Shown here: piece by piece, positions 1 through 8,572 of the stretch
How positions within the stretch are numbered: position 1 is the stretch's first letter
Layout: each line of letters starts with the position of its first letter
DNA from: Cephalothrix spiralis
Taxonomy: Eukaryota > Nemertea > Palaeonemertea > Archinemertea > Cephalotrichidae
Assembly (NCBI GenBank): GCA_032353305.1
Contig: JAUCNG010188863.1
Coordinates: 1-12,994, forward strand
Length of the DNA: 12,994 bases
Direction: 5' to 3'
Notes under the pieces: generated by a model
What the model was told of the DNA's origin: nothing
The model's input: the letters and a program-made list of their open reading frames with translations, nothing else
The model's database searches: none
Position numbers and translations under genes: made by a program

Positions 1-155
1 TAAAGCCCTCGTTCCTGAACTTGTGCAGTTTCAAAATCGAATTACCGTAGTAAAACAGTCAATAATATTATAGTATCAACATTTTTTATTAAAATAACAT
101 GACTATAAAATAATCTCAATTCTCATGCTGTCTATAAATCTAATCAATTAGACTA

Positions 156-218
156 ATCCTCACCTATATTGATCATCATTATCATATTATGATAATGATG
201 ATCAATATAGGTGAGGAT
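156..218. repeat. Perfect 63-bp palindrome
   Basis: Two perfectly complementary 31-base arms (156-186 and 188-218) meet around one central base, T187. The arm begins ATCCTCACCTATATTGATCA. A weaker outer pair, TAATCAAT at 141-148 and ATTGATTA at 229-236, extends the symmetry with a small offset. A perfect inverted repeat with almost no loop would extrude as a cruciform or fold into a hairpin if transcribed. It may be a recent fold-back insertion, or an assembly or read fold-back artefact. No target-site duplication is obvious. Confidence 0.9.
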
Positions 219-236
219 AGTAGGGCTTATTGATTA

Positions 237-1054
237 TATGATTTTGTTTTAAAGTCATACATGTACCAATTGTTATTGGAAATTAAAAAAAAATATTTTC
301 AGTTTCCATGGGATCTCATCCATTCTATGCTCATAAAAGCCCTGTGAAAATGTTTGGGATGTCATAGGGAGAAAAAATAGTCTGTTTATCATTCATTCAA
401 AAAGTTTGTTTTATATTTGTTGCAGAATTGATGTTATAAAGAATTGTAATCGAATTTCAAATTTTTTTTTGTTATTAATCTCGACGTCAAAATGTTATAA
501 AAGTATTTTTGAGTGAATATTGTTCTTAATGTTATGAACAAAATTGATTGACACACATTGAGAGATTTTGCATTTCCCTTATCAGAATAAGCTAAGTCTA
601 CAAAGTCATTATTTGATTTTATTCAAAATATTTCATATGATCATGGGCATAAATATAGGAAATTTGGGAAAAAGTAGGTTTTGAGAAACTTAACTTAAAC
701 TTCCATTTTTAACACCAATTCTGCAATACATGTAGTAAGTTTCATGCTAGTTCATTATTTTGTGTATATACCTCTTATATATTTTTCTTACAAAATGAAA
801 AATGAATTGTTGTCCGCGCTCGGGCTAACAGATATAGTCACTATGTCATCTATGTTGTGATGGATTTGCTGGAAATGTCATGGAAGTTTGCTTTCGGAAA
901 GCTGTGTCATGCACCTTGTTAATATTGTATCGGATAATCCGATAGACGATATTTGCTGAAAGCCTTATCATAATCCTGATTATAATGACCGTATAGCCGA
1001 CCTTGGTCTTTGCGGAATAATATATTACATGTACATACCGTTTACAATAATATA
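237..1054. other. AT-rich gene-free spacer
   Basis: No coding region, RNA gene or clear repeat was recognised here. It contains poly-A and poly-T runs, two TACATGTA palindromes (258-265 and 727-734) and a short CpG-containing stretch around 811-826. A 108-codon open frame on the minus strand (846-1172) runs into the tandem array. It has no recognisable domain, and an ORF of that length is not surprising in sequence this AT-rich. Confidence 0.5.
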
Positions 1055-1710
1055 GCCAAAGTGCCATTCCAAAGTGTTTGAAATTTAATCTAAGTGCATT
1101 TAAGTTGCACTTAGGTGCACTGGGAGTAACTCCTATGTGGTCTGTGCACGGATAAAAGGTTATGGCACCCACTCAGAGGGTGTCAAAGTTTGATTTTATT
1201 GAAAATTTCGAAATAGTTTGATTTTATGCCAAAGTTCCAAGGTATTTGAAATTTAATCTGAGTGCATTTAAGTTGCACTTAGGTGCACTGGTGGTCTCTG
1301 CCAATTTTCGAAATATTTTTAATCTATGCCCAAGTGCAATTCCAAAGTGTTTGAAATTTAATCTACGTGCATTTAAGTTACACTAAGGTGCACTGGGAGT
1401 AATTCTTATATGCTCCTTGCCCGGCTAAAAAGTTATGGCACCCACTTTATTTAATGTCAAAGTGCCATCCCGAGGATTAGGTTACAATAATAGTATACAG
1501 TCGAGAGTAATTCCTATATTATCGCTAAAAGTTAATTAGAGGGTGCCAAATGAAGATATCTAATGACATGTCGACTTTGTTGTTTTGATGCCGAAGTACC
1601 ATCTCTTCACTTTAGGAACACTGAGTATCAGTCACTGTATCACCTTAATGTCCCATGCCCGGATAGAAATTAATTACACTAACTTCGAGTGCCAATGCGA
1701 AAGTCATAAT
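1055..1710. repeat. Decayed tandem repeat array, about 5 units
   Basis: Units start near 1055, 1228, 1328, 1455 and 1590 with variants of GCCAAAGTGCCATTCC. The first three are clear: each continues with TTTGAAATTTAATCT, a GTGCATTTAAGTTGCACT-type segment and AGGTGCACTGG. The first unit is 173 bp. The second is about 100 bp and seems to have lost the GGAGTAA...GGTTATGGCACCC part that units 1 and 3 keep. Units 4 and 5 are much more diverged but still show GAGTAATTCCTAT, GCCCGG and GGGTGCCAA-like blocks. Inside the clear units AAGTGCA and TGCACTT form a small inverted repeat. The gradient from clear to eroded copies suggests an old satellite-like expansion. Confidence 0.75.
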
Positions 1711-1762
1711 TTATAGCCCTTTGACATTTTGCGTATGGTACCGGCATGCGACAACTAAAGAT

Positions 1763-1914
1763 ATTCCAAATTTTTGAACAAGCCCCCCTGAAAATTTGCG
1801 CATACGACATTATTAATTGTCGCTATTAATTGTTACTAATATGCGCTTGCGACAGTCTTATTTATTATCTCTAACTATACATGTATTCCAAATTTTTGAA
1901 CAAACTCCCCCTGA
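1763..1914. repeat. Direct repeat pair, about 29 bp, 122 bp apart
   Basis: ATTCCAAATTTTTGAACAA occurs at 1763-1781 and again at 1885-1903, each followed by a C-rich run and CTGA. Related GCGACA segments lie upstream of both copies (about 1748 and 1850), so the duplicated unit is probably about 120 bp and diverged. The spacer contains CGACA and TGTCG in inverted orientation. No coding signal is visible. Confidence 0.6.
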
Positions 1915-2030
1915 CGATTTGAATCTGAATATGAATCTGATTCTAACTTTACAATAGTTTTTTTTAGTGTTTTAAAATCGAATCTGAATCTACTGCTAAC
2001 TCTACCGACGTCCAATAATGATAAACATGT

Positions 2031-2227
2031 TGGATGGAAAAATTGGCGAGGGCTGAAATTTTTTTATACCAAAAGTGTTCCCGGTGTGTTCGCACATTGG
2101 CGGGTAGACTCATAAATTACGATTTTAAGCATCTTTTTGCATTTAATCCCGTTGGTGAGCCAAAAATTTCAGACTTTTCATTACCCTTTTAAAAAATTCA
2201 GCTCTCGCCAATTTTTTTGTCCATAGG
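2031..2227. mobile_element. Short MITE-like inverted-repeat element
   Basis: The left end ATGGAAAAATTGGCGAGGGC and the right end, read on the minus strand as ATGGACAAAAAAATTGGCGAG followed by AGCTGAA, are terminal inverted repeats of about 30 bp. The core ATTGGCGAG (2042-2050) pairs with CTCGCCAAT (2204-2212), and GCTGAA (2052-2057) with TTCAGC (2197-2202). The element is just under 200 bp and has no coding capacity, which fits a non-autonomous DNA transposon. The exact ends and target-site duplication are not clear, so the superfamily is unassigned. Confidence 0.6.
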
Positions 2228-2730
2228 TATTGGTATATAGCTAGGTAATCCTATTTTTTAAGTAAATCTACTTTTATAATGATTAAATTTTGAATTATTG
2301 TTTAAAGGTACAGTTTTGTACGGTGATTTTTATCAATCTTTTTGTAATTATATTTATATGTCTGTTGAATTTAGAAATCGCTCCACGTGTTTTTATGACT
2401 TTTATATGTTGTTATTTAAGAAAGTTTACGTACCCGTATATCAATTAATTGTTTTAATGTTAAGTTTATGTTCAGTTTATTAATTAAACTTAAATAGAAG
2501 GTTTTAAATCCATCATTTAATCAAATAAGTTCATTGGTGATTATCAGTATGAGTGCAGTTTAGCATCATTAAATTTAAGTATTAACGACATCAAAACTTC
2601 AAAACTGCAAATAGCATATAATGTATTTGCATTCGACGACATGATTATTATAAACTTTTTTTTCATTTACTGTAATTCAACGTTTTCATTCAATTGAATA
2701 ATCATAAGTTGCTTTTTTATTTGATTGGAT
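2228..2730. other. AT-rich gene-free spacer
   Basis: Very AT-rich DNA between two inverted-repeat elements. A 61-codon + strand open frame at 2298-2483 is rich in F, Y, V and L as expected from composition, has no recognisable domain and is not annotated as a gene. Nothing else was recognised. Confidence 0.5.
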
Positions 2731-3422
2731 AATATTTAGTGGAATTATTGAATTGTGGAGAAAAATTGTACTTATGGGATTGTCACCGCTTTTGTACAGT
2801 TAACGAATTATAATACTTTTATATGTGGTGGTATCATTAGAAATGTCTTGGGAATGTGATTCCCAAAGGCTATTAGAAGTCAAATTAAATAACAAGGGCG
2901 CATCAAGCGGCGAAAACCGCACATCGCCTTTTCAGGAGGACAGCCTAAACAGTGGGGCATTTTAATAAAAGTTTATTCCAAAAATAAAATCAGGAACCAA
3001 TTTATACTTCATATGGCTAGGTGACATTTTCTGAAATTCATGGTTAATCGATAATTTCAGAAAACAATGCTGTGACGTCAACAAAATGACGTTACGGCGT
3101 CATTAAACAAAACTTTGAGAAAATGACACCTAGCCTGATTTCAAGTATAAATTGGTTCTTGATTCATTTTTGGCATCAGTTTTTATTAATGTCCAACCCT
3201 TAGGCTGTACTGATATAGCGAAATGCAATTTTTAGCCGATAGGGACACCATTATGACGTCATTTGACTTCTCATAGTCTGCCTTTGGGAATGTCAGTCCC
3301 AACGTCAAATTATACCACCTATGCGTCATATGCCTGTAGTACTCTTCCTTTACAATACAAAAGCGGTGACAATCCCAAAAGTACAATTTTTTCTCCTCAT
3401 TTCAATAATTCCATTAAATTAG
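2731..3422. mobile_element. 0.7-kb fold-back element with two full-length inverted arms
   Basis: The left arm (about 2731-3065) and right arm (about 3088-3422) are reverse complements along nearly their whole length, with a short centre near 3076. Anchors pair at a constant coordinate sum. GGGATTGTCACCGCTTTTGT at 2776-2795 matches the minus strand of 3357-3376. ATTCCCAAAGGC near 2861 matches the minus strand near 3292. AACCAATTTATACT at 2996-3009 matches the minus strand of 3144-3157. GGCTAGGTG near 3015 matches near 3134. Identity looks like about three quarters by eye, with small indels. No transposase frame is present. It could be a fold-back transposon, a MITE, or two copies of a 330-bp repeat inserted in opposite orientation. 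No target-site duplication was found. Confidence 0.8.
3028..3065. repeat. Inverted repeat inside the fold-back centre
   Basis: TTTTCTGAAATT and AATTTCAGAAAA form a perfect 12-bp inverted repeat separated by about 14 bases, nested in the inner end of the left arm. The right arm keeps only the outer TTTTCTCAAA-like half, so this hairpin is specific to the left arm. Confidence 0.65.
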
Positions 3423-3468
3423 ATGTATGTATGTATTATTAAGATACATTATTCAGTGATACATAATA

Positions 3469-3517
3469 TACATGTACATTGAATGATTATTCGTTTTGTA
3501 TAGTACATGTACATGTA
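3469..3517. repeat. Cluster of three TACATGTA palindromes
   Basis: TACATGTA occurs at 3469-3476, 3504-3511 and 3510-3517, the last two overlapping as TACATGTACATGTA. This is the densest cluster of a palindrome seen 11 times in the window, against about 0.5 expected from base composition. Confidence 0.8.
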
Positions 3518-3563
3518 CTCCCGGCATTTGATTGACTATTGTGTTTTATGCTATGTCAGGATA

Positions 3564-3972
3564 TGGGGCATTCCAGCGTTAACATCGCAGTTTTTTGCGT
3601 TCTCCCTTAAATAAATATCTCCCTTATTTAATATCATTTGAAGGAAACATTCCAGCGTTAAAATCGTCGATAAATCGCAGATTTTTTTGCGTTCTCCCTT
3701 AAAATAATCTCTAGAGGTACATCATGCCATGCGACCTGACGTTAACATATCGTCCGAAAATTTTCGGACGATGTTAACGATTTTTCTGCTCGTTACAGCG
3801 CGGTTATTACAAGTTGCACGGCGTTTTACCTGAGAATGGTTATTCATTGTCAACTAATCTAATTTACGGTCTATTTCTGAGACCTAAAAAGATTGATGTA
3901 TCTTCGGAAATATTTAAGGGAGATCGCAAAAAACTGCGATTTATCGGACGATGTTAACGCTGGAATGCCCCA
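3564..3972. mobile_element. 409-bp MITE-like element with TA flanks
   Basis: The left end TGGGGCATTCCAGCGTTAAC and the right end, identical when read on the minus strand, form long terminal inverted repeats, each preceded outward by TA (3562-3563 and 3973-3974). The homology continues inward through ATCG, CGCAGTTTTTTGCG and CTCCCTTAAAT. The left copy lacks about 12 bases (TCCGATAAATCG) that the right copy has. A second, direct copy of the left end lies at about 3648-3705. The middle carries a perfect 20-bp palindrome, CGTCCGAAAATTTTCGGACG, flanked by GTTAACAT and ATGTTAAC. There is no ORF. A TA target site with long TIRs fits a Tc1/mariner-type MITE, but that assignment is an inference. Confidence 0.75.
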
Positions 3973-3974
3973 TA

Positions 3975-5067
3975 TATAGAAACTATTTTCCTTCATAATA
4001 TCTCATCCTATTGATTTTTTTGGTAACTGGAAGTCGTATAGTTTTGGACTGCTGCGTTTGTACAGTAGAATTAAGTTTTCAATTAATTTTTTTAACTAAG
4101 ACGTTTTTTTGTACAGTGCGTTTTGTGTAGAATATTTTTGAACGAATATAATTTCTCAATAGCTAGAATTATGATATCGATAGTTTTTCTTATAAACGTA
4201 GAGTATTTTTTGGCATATTCTCATACATGTAGGGGCTTGTAGGGCCTACCTAACAATAATATCAGAGCCTAAAATTGTCAGAAACGGGTCCGACTCCAAA
4301 TTTATTACTTTATATATGTATTCCTGGTTTTATATATTAATTTGTATCAGATAACCATAAAAATGTTGCCGAACATGTAAGCCTATTACTCAAATTTCAT
4401 TTTGTTTTATGTAATTTTGCTGGATACTCCAAAGTAGGCCAGTGATCAGGTAGTCTGCTAAAGAAGACGAACGGTCAGGTAACCAGTCTACAGGCCCCAT
4501 GACCAACCATAATAGAATGTAGAACGAATTAGGTTCGGAATTCTAAATATATCCTTAAGTATATTAGTGATCAGGATTTGATTTAAAGAATGAATTTCTT
4601 TCATGTATTTATTTAACCTCAAATTGATTTATACTTTTATAAAGAAGTTCCTTGATTTTGTATTATAAACGACGACAGGATAGCGTAATTTTTAATTATG
4701 AAATTATATTTTGTTATGAATGATTAATTTTATGGATTTTGTCTTGATTTAATTGGTTTCGGTCGTAACATTTTGTACTGAGTAAATCTGAAAAATTTTA
4801 ATTTGCATTTTTTCAGCTGAATTTAGAGTGATCAATGAAACATGATCACAGAATAAAAAAAGATCTTCCATCGAGCCAAAGGGAATTTTAATGGGTCTAT
4901 GTGTCTTAATGTTAAAAGAGTAGCACCCTAGCTGACATACACTGTACTATACATGTATTTCGCAAAACAATATGTTTAGTCCTAGGGCCTAGCTAATTGC
5001 ATTTGCATGCAAACGGTAGGCCTATGCTATTTTTAGCTGTTATACAGGAGGGTCTAAGGGGGGTTAC
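3975..5067. other. AT-rich gene-free spacer
   Basis: No gene, RNA or long repeat was recognised in this 1.1 kb. Small items seen are TACATGTA at 4224-4231 and 4950-4957, a perfect TTTGCATGCAAA palindrome at 5002-5013 that contains a POU-octamer-like ATTTGCAT, and TAGGCCTA at 5017-5024. These are single motifs without further support for function. Confidence 0.5.
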
Positions 5068-5275
5068 GTTTCCCGCTTCCCGATAAAAAATAATGGGGTT
5101 TCCCGCTCCCGCTAAGCAAAAAATAATGTCTTCCCGCTAAAGGCCAAAATATCGGAAAAATCCCGATAAAAATTATGGGTTTTCCCGCTATATCGGAAAG
5201 CGAGTAATAAAATACTTTGCTTTATATCCTCATTTCCTGCTTCATCACTTTTCCCGCTTGGCCGCTTCCCGCTGC
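5068..5275. repeat. Degenerate TTCCCGCT-rich repeat
   Basis: The segment is built from irregularly spaced TTCCCGCT, TCCCGATAAAAA and TAATGGGG/TTATGGGT blocks. About seven CCCGCT blocks are visible, alternating with A-rich linkers. Exact TTTCCCGC, which equals an E2F consensus octamer, occurs at 5069-5076, 5099-5106, 5181-5188 and 5250-5257. It stands out from its surroundings by higher G+C content. It is probably a decayed tandem or transposon-derived repeat. No open frame through it looks protein-like. Confidence 0.65.
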
Positions 5276-5531
5276 CGTTAACCATTTCAATTTACCAAAA
5301 GTTATTTGAGCCATAGGTGACATCTTTTTAGACCAAGTGAGGTTGCAAGGAGAGGGCTGAAGCAAAATATAGAAATTGGAGACAATTAAATGTTGCGACT
5401 CGTTTGCCCCAAAATTCAACGGCAATAATCCATGATGTATATAGAAGGCAAAATTAAATGACACTCCCTTATCTGCTAATTACAAAAAACATAAAACAAA
5501 CGAAAGTTATGTTATAATTGCAGTTCATAGA

Positions 5532-5764
5532 TAGGCCTAACACTGATCAACACTGAACCAAATTACGAATCATTTACGTTTTACGCTATGATATAGGCCT
5601 AAATTTTAGGCTAACTATTAGGCTACGGTTTACGTTTACGAAAAATTATCCAGATTATGGTTTACGATTAGGCCTAGGCCCCCTAGGCTACATTATTCAC
5701 CTAAAAATCTTTAAAATTACGTTTCAGTTTACGCTAAATATTTAAAAAATTAAAAATAGGCCTA
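5532..5764. repeat. TAGGCCTA / TTTACG motif-rich patch
   Basis: TAGGCCTA occurs at 5532-5539, 5594-5601, 5669-5676 and 5757-5764, with further AGGCTA variants between. TTTACG occurs at 5573-5578, 5580-5585, 5629-5634, 5635-5640, 5661-5666 and 5728-5733. The two motifs interleave without a constant period, so this is a motif-enriched low-complexity region and not a clean tandem array. Confidence 0.6.
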
Positions 5765-5973
5765 CCTCCCCGCACATCTACTGTCACGCCTAAACAAATA
5801 CGTAATTGAATTGAAAATTTGTCTTTTTGCAATCTGAGTTCCATAAAAATAAATAAACAAAAAAACAACAGTTTTGTCATTTTAATCATAGTTGACCATT
5901 TAAACATTATAAATTTCGTTAACCTTTTCATTTACATATAATTTATAACAATGATGAAAATGTATGATTACCT

Positions 5974-5980
5974 TTTTATA
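5974..5980 (+). promoter_or_regulatory. TATA-like box before the candidate exon
   Basis: TTTTATAA lies about 25 bases upstream of the ATG at 6002, at the usual distance of a TATA box from a start site. AT-rich DNA gives many such matches, so it carries weight only because a candidate first exon follows. If real, the 5' UTR would be almost absent. Confidence 0.2.
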
Positions 5981-6001
5981 ACATAAAGGAATCAAAACTG
6001 C

Positions 6002-6122
6002 ATGACCGGAAATGTGCGAATTAAGAAGTCGCTTATATCAAAATTAAATTGGGCGCAATTTCACGACCACGTAAAACAAAAAGATTTTTACCGAGCTAAT
6101 AAAGTGGTGTTTGGTCAGTTTG
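6002..6122 (+). CDS. Candidate first coding exon, product unknown
   Basis: I do not recognise this protein. An ATG at 6002 opens 40 codons (MTGNVRIKKS ... VVFGQF). The peptide is basic and mixed in composition (two HDH-like histidines, one Trp, many Lys), with no membrane segment or clear signal peptide. An in-frame TAA at 5984 fixes the 5' limit. The frame runs into G|GTAAGTAT, a strong 5' splice site at 6122/6123 that leaves a phase-1 intron. The stretch has several CpGs and a higher G+C content than its flanks, as expected of a first exon. The best downstream acceptor is at 9404/9405. Joining to it gives 17 more codons and a stop at 9455-9457, for a 57-residue product ending before the rhodanese start. 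It could instead be the first exon of a longer gene, or a chance open frame. Confidence 0.35.
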
Positions 6123-6128
6123 GTAAGT
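6123..6128 (+). other. 5' splice site (donor)
   Basis: GTAAGT follows TTTG at 6119-6122. The intronic six bases match the metazoan donor consensus fully; the exon side (TG rather than AG) is weaker. It is the best donor seen in the middle of the window. Confidence 0.45.
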
Positions 6129-6139
6129 ATTTTTTTATG

Positions 6140-6167
6140 AGATAGTGAAGTTAAGATAGTGAAGTTA
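6140..6167. repeat. 14-bp tandem duplication
   Basis: AGATAGTGAAGTTA is repeated exactly twice, starting 17 bases inside the putative intron. A CTCTTTTAG acceptor-like sequence ends at 6180 just downstream. Using it would make a 58-nt intron and a short hydrophobic reading frame that stops soon after, which I judge unlikely. Confidence 0.8.
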
Positions 6168-8572
6168 ATATCTCTTTTAGTTATAGTCTTTATCTGTGTA
6201 AAAATTCTTGATTTTATACTGTGTATCTAACAGTGTATGTTATCAGGTAATCAACTTATTTTTTTTGTCTAATTTTTATATAGAACTTTTTTCTTTAAGG
6301 GTACATACCACTATTTCATCAGCATAGGGAAATAATACTAATTAGCATAAAATCAACAACAAAAAATTGATTCAAATTAAATGCGTCCCAATAGATGACC
6401 AGTTTCAGAAATGAGCCAGTTCAGGAATTCATCAGGCCTGCCGGACCTCAAAATTTGAACTACACAACCTGTATATTGCCTGAAAGGTATAATCAAGACC
6501 ATTCCAAATCTGCAAAATTTTGTGTCTGTGACAACCCAGTGAAAAATTATTGAGTTTTAAATTATATATTTCCTAAAAGGTCTTGAAGTTGGCATTCTAA
6601 AAACAACAAGAATTTGATTCTAGCACTATCTGAGCTAAAGTTATAAAACAGCAATGAAAAACACTGAAAAAGCACCTTTGATTCATAGATTTATGACGCC
6701 ATAAAGTGCCGAAAATCGTTGGTAAATCCAGCATTTCTAAATTTCAATTGTGCTAAGTCCTACAATGTCAACGTTAAACAATTTCTCGTAAAGATATATA
6801 TTTAAAGATTCTAATTTGGAGTTTCTATCAATTAATTCATAAATAACAGGCACCTAACATCTAATAGTAATTTTGAATATTCATTAACCAATATTTAAAA
6901 CACAATTTATTGGCTGTTTTTTATGATTCAAAGTCAGGAATGCTAAGGAATTGTCTGAGAATCAAACAAACACATGTTTTTTGTTGACAAACCCCAACAA
7001 GCCCAATCCTTGACCTCTGATACCGTCAAGACAAATGGCGATGTCATTAGAAATCAAAAACGCATTATATTAGCAAAATCGGAAGTTTTGAAACGCAATT
7101 TTAATTCTGAAAAACAAATTGAAAAAAATAATTTTTTCAATTGACATGTGAATCAAAATGCGATCAACATGGTAATCTAAAACTTAATGACATTTTATGA
7201 AATTTTTAATGACCCCACAATCAGTGAATAAAATGCCCTCAAAATGATTAAAATTGAAATTCCAGCTGGAAAACTTTGCCGGAGAAAATCAGAGGTCCGG
7301 CAGCTCTACATTCATAGAAAGATGCTTATGTGAATAAAACTATACATGGTTAGAAAGGGAATTCAATTATCTACCCACCAATGAAAATTGCATGAATTTA
7401 TCTTGAATATTTGTGGAGTTATGAATACTTAAAAAAGGGATCAAATGTGTAAAGCAACTTGTTTTTAACATTTCAGGAAAATATTAGACTTTGAAATATC
7501 ATCTGGCCAGAGAAATTGATCTCAATATTTTTTTTACGTTTTTGCCAGTTCAGGAAAACTTTACCGGTTAAAAAAAAGAGTTAAACTGATGGAGATAAAA
7601 GTCTTTCAGGATTTTTTAAACAAATAGAATGGCACCTTTATTAAAATTAAGTATATTTTCTCTAAATAAGAGCCACAACTAAGACAAAATATTATTTTGT
7701 TCACATGCTAGAGCTTTTTAAAAACAGGTCCAAAATTCAGCTCACCGAATATGGCTTAAAAGTGGAACAAATTTCAAGCTTCAATATTTTCTAAAATACG
7801 GCACTTGGAATTTATTCAATGCTTTGGTTCAATGCAATCATAATTTAGATAGAAACAAAATATATAGACTTTATACATTTTCAGAAGAAAACTAAACTGG
7901 AAAGAAACCTTAAAGAAATATATTTTAAATAATATTCTTTCCAATCAATCTAGAGAGTTGAGCTTTTTTTATATACTGAGACAACATGTTTTTCAACCCC
8001 AACACATGTTCATTGAACTTATATATATATTTGAAAGTTAGTTTCAAGTTAGATGTGAAAAAATTAGAAGTTCAATGTTAGCCATTTTTTTAATTTTCAA
8101 AATACCAGGTTTGGGTGATTTCAGTTCTCTTTTTTGGTGACCTGTTGTCAGCAGACGCTCCTGAACTACTCCAAGCACTGTATATATTTAGTGGTACATG
8201 TATGTACCTATAAAAATTTAAACTTGACTTTGAACACTCAAATTATTTAGCTACATAAATACATGTAGCTTGATTTTGGGAAAACTGAATATAATCAGTT
8301 TGTTAGATTAATTGATTTGGTAATTCAGTAGGCTAATACTATAAACAATTTCACCTATAGGCCATTAAGATAAGATGAAATATATTTTACATTTAATTCA
8401 TAAAACATTCTAATGCAGGGGTCCTTTACAGAGAACGGTACTCCCTGCTGTGGAATGTGTCTGTGAGCAATTTGAAGACTAGCTTGTCCTGATGTGCAAG
8501 TTGTTAGCAAGTATCCGAAAATATTTTGCAGATAAAAATTGTAAACTAGTATTCAAAAGTTATGAGTGTGCA
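6168..8572. other. AT-rich gene-free stretch, putative intron
   Basis: No open frame with protein-like content was found in this stretch. Weak internal repeats are visible. CCAG..GGAAAACTTT.CCGG occurs near 7262 and 7546. GCCTGCCGGACCTC at about 6438 matches in inverse GAGGTCCGGCAGCTC at about 7291. GGGTACATACCACTA near 6299 loosely matches the minus strand near 8190-8206. TACATGTA lies at 8195-8202 and 8260-8267. These hint at old transposon fragments but do not define one element. Confidence 0.4.

Noticed and set aside
2-73. Open frame at the left edge ending in TAG at 71-73, followed by ATTAAA near 87, possibly the C-terminus of a gene entering from the left.
   Set aside because: Only 23 codons are visible, other frames and the minus strand are also partly open, and no domain can be recognised in so short a piece.
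846-1172. 108-codon minus-strand open frame.
   Set aside because: No recognisable domain, composition follows the AT-rich DNA, and it overlaps the tandem array.
2298-2483. 61-codon + strand open frame.
   Set aside because: Low-complexity F/Y/V/L content and no family resemblance; length expected by chance.
3186-3386. 66-codon minus-strand open frame in the right fold-back arm.
   Set aside because: The matching left arm has stop codons in the corresponding frame, so this is repeat sequence and not a conserved gene.
5001-5013. POU-octamer-like ATTTGCAT within a TTTGCATGCAAA palindrome.
   Set aside because: A single motif without a nearby gene start; not enough to call a regulatory site.
5222-5464. 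80-codon minus-strand open frame beginning in unique sequence and ending in the TTCCCGCT repeat.
   Set aside because: No recognised domain, and its C-terminal part is translated repeat.
5734-5931. 65-codon minus-strand open frame.
   Set aside because: Lys/Phe/Leu-rich peptide expected from AT-rich DNA, with no recognisable domain or supporting context.
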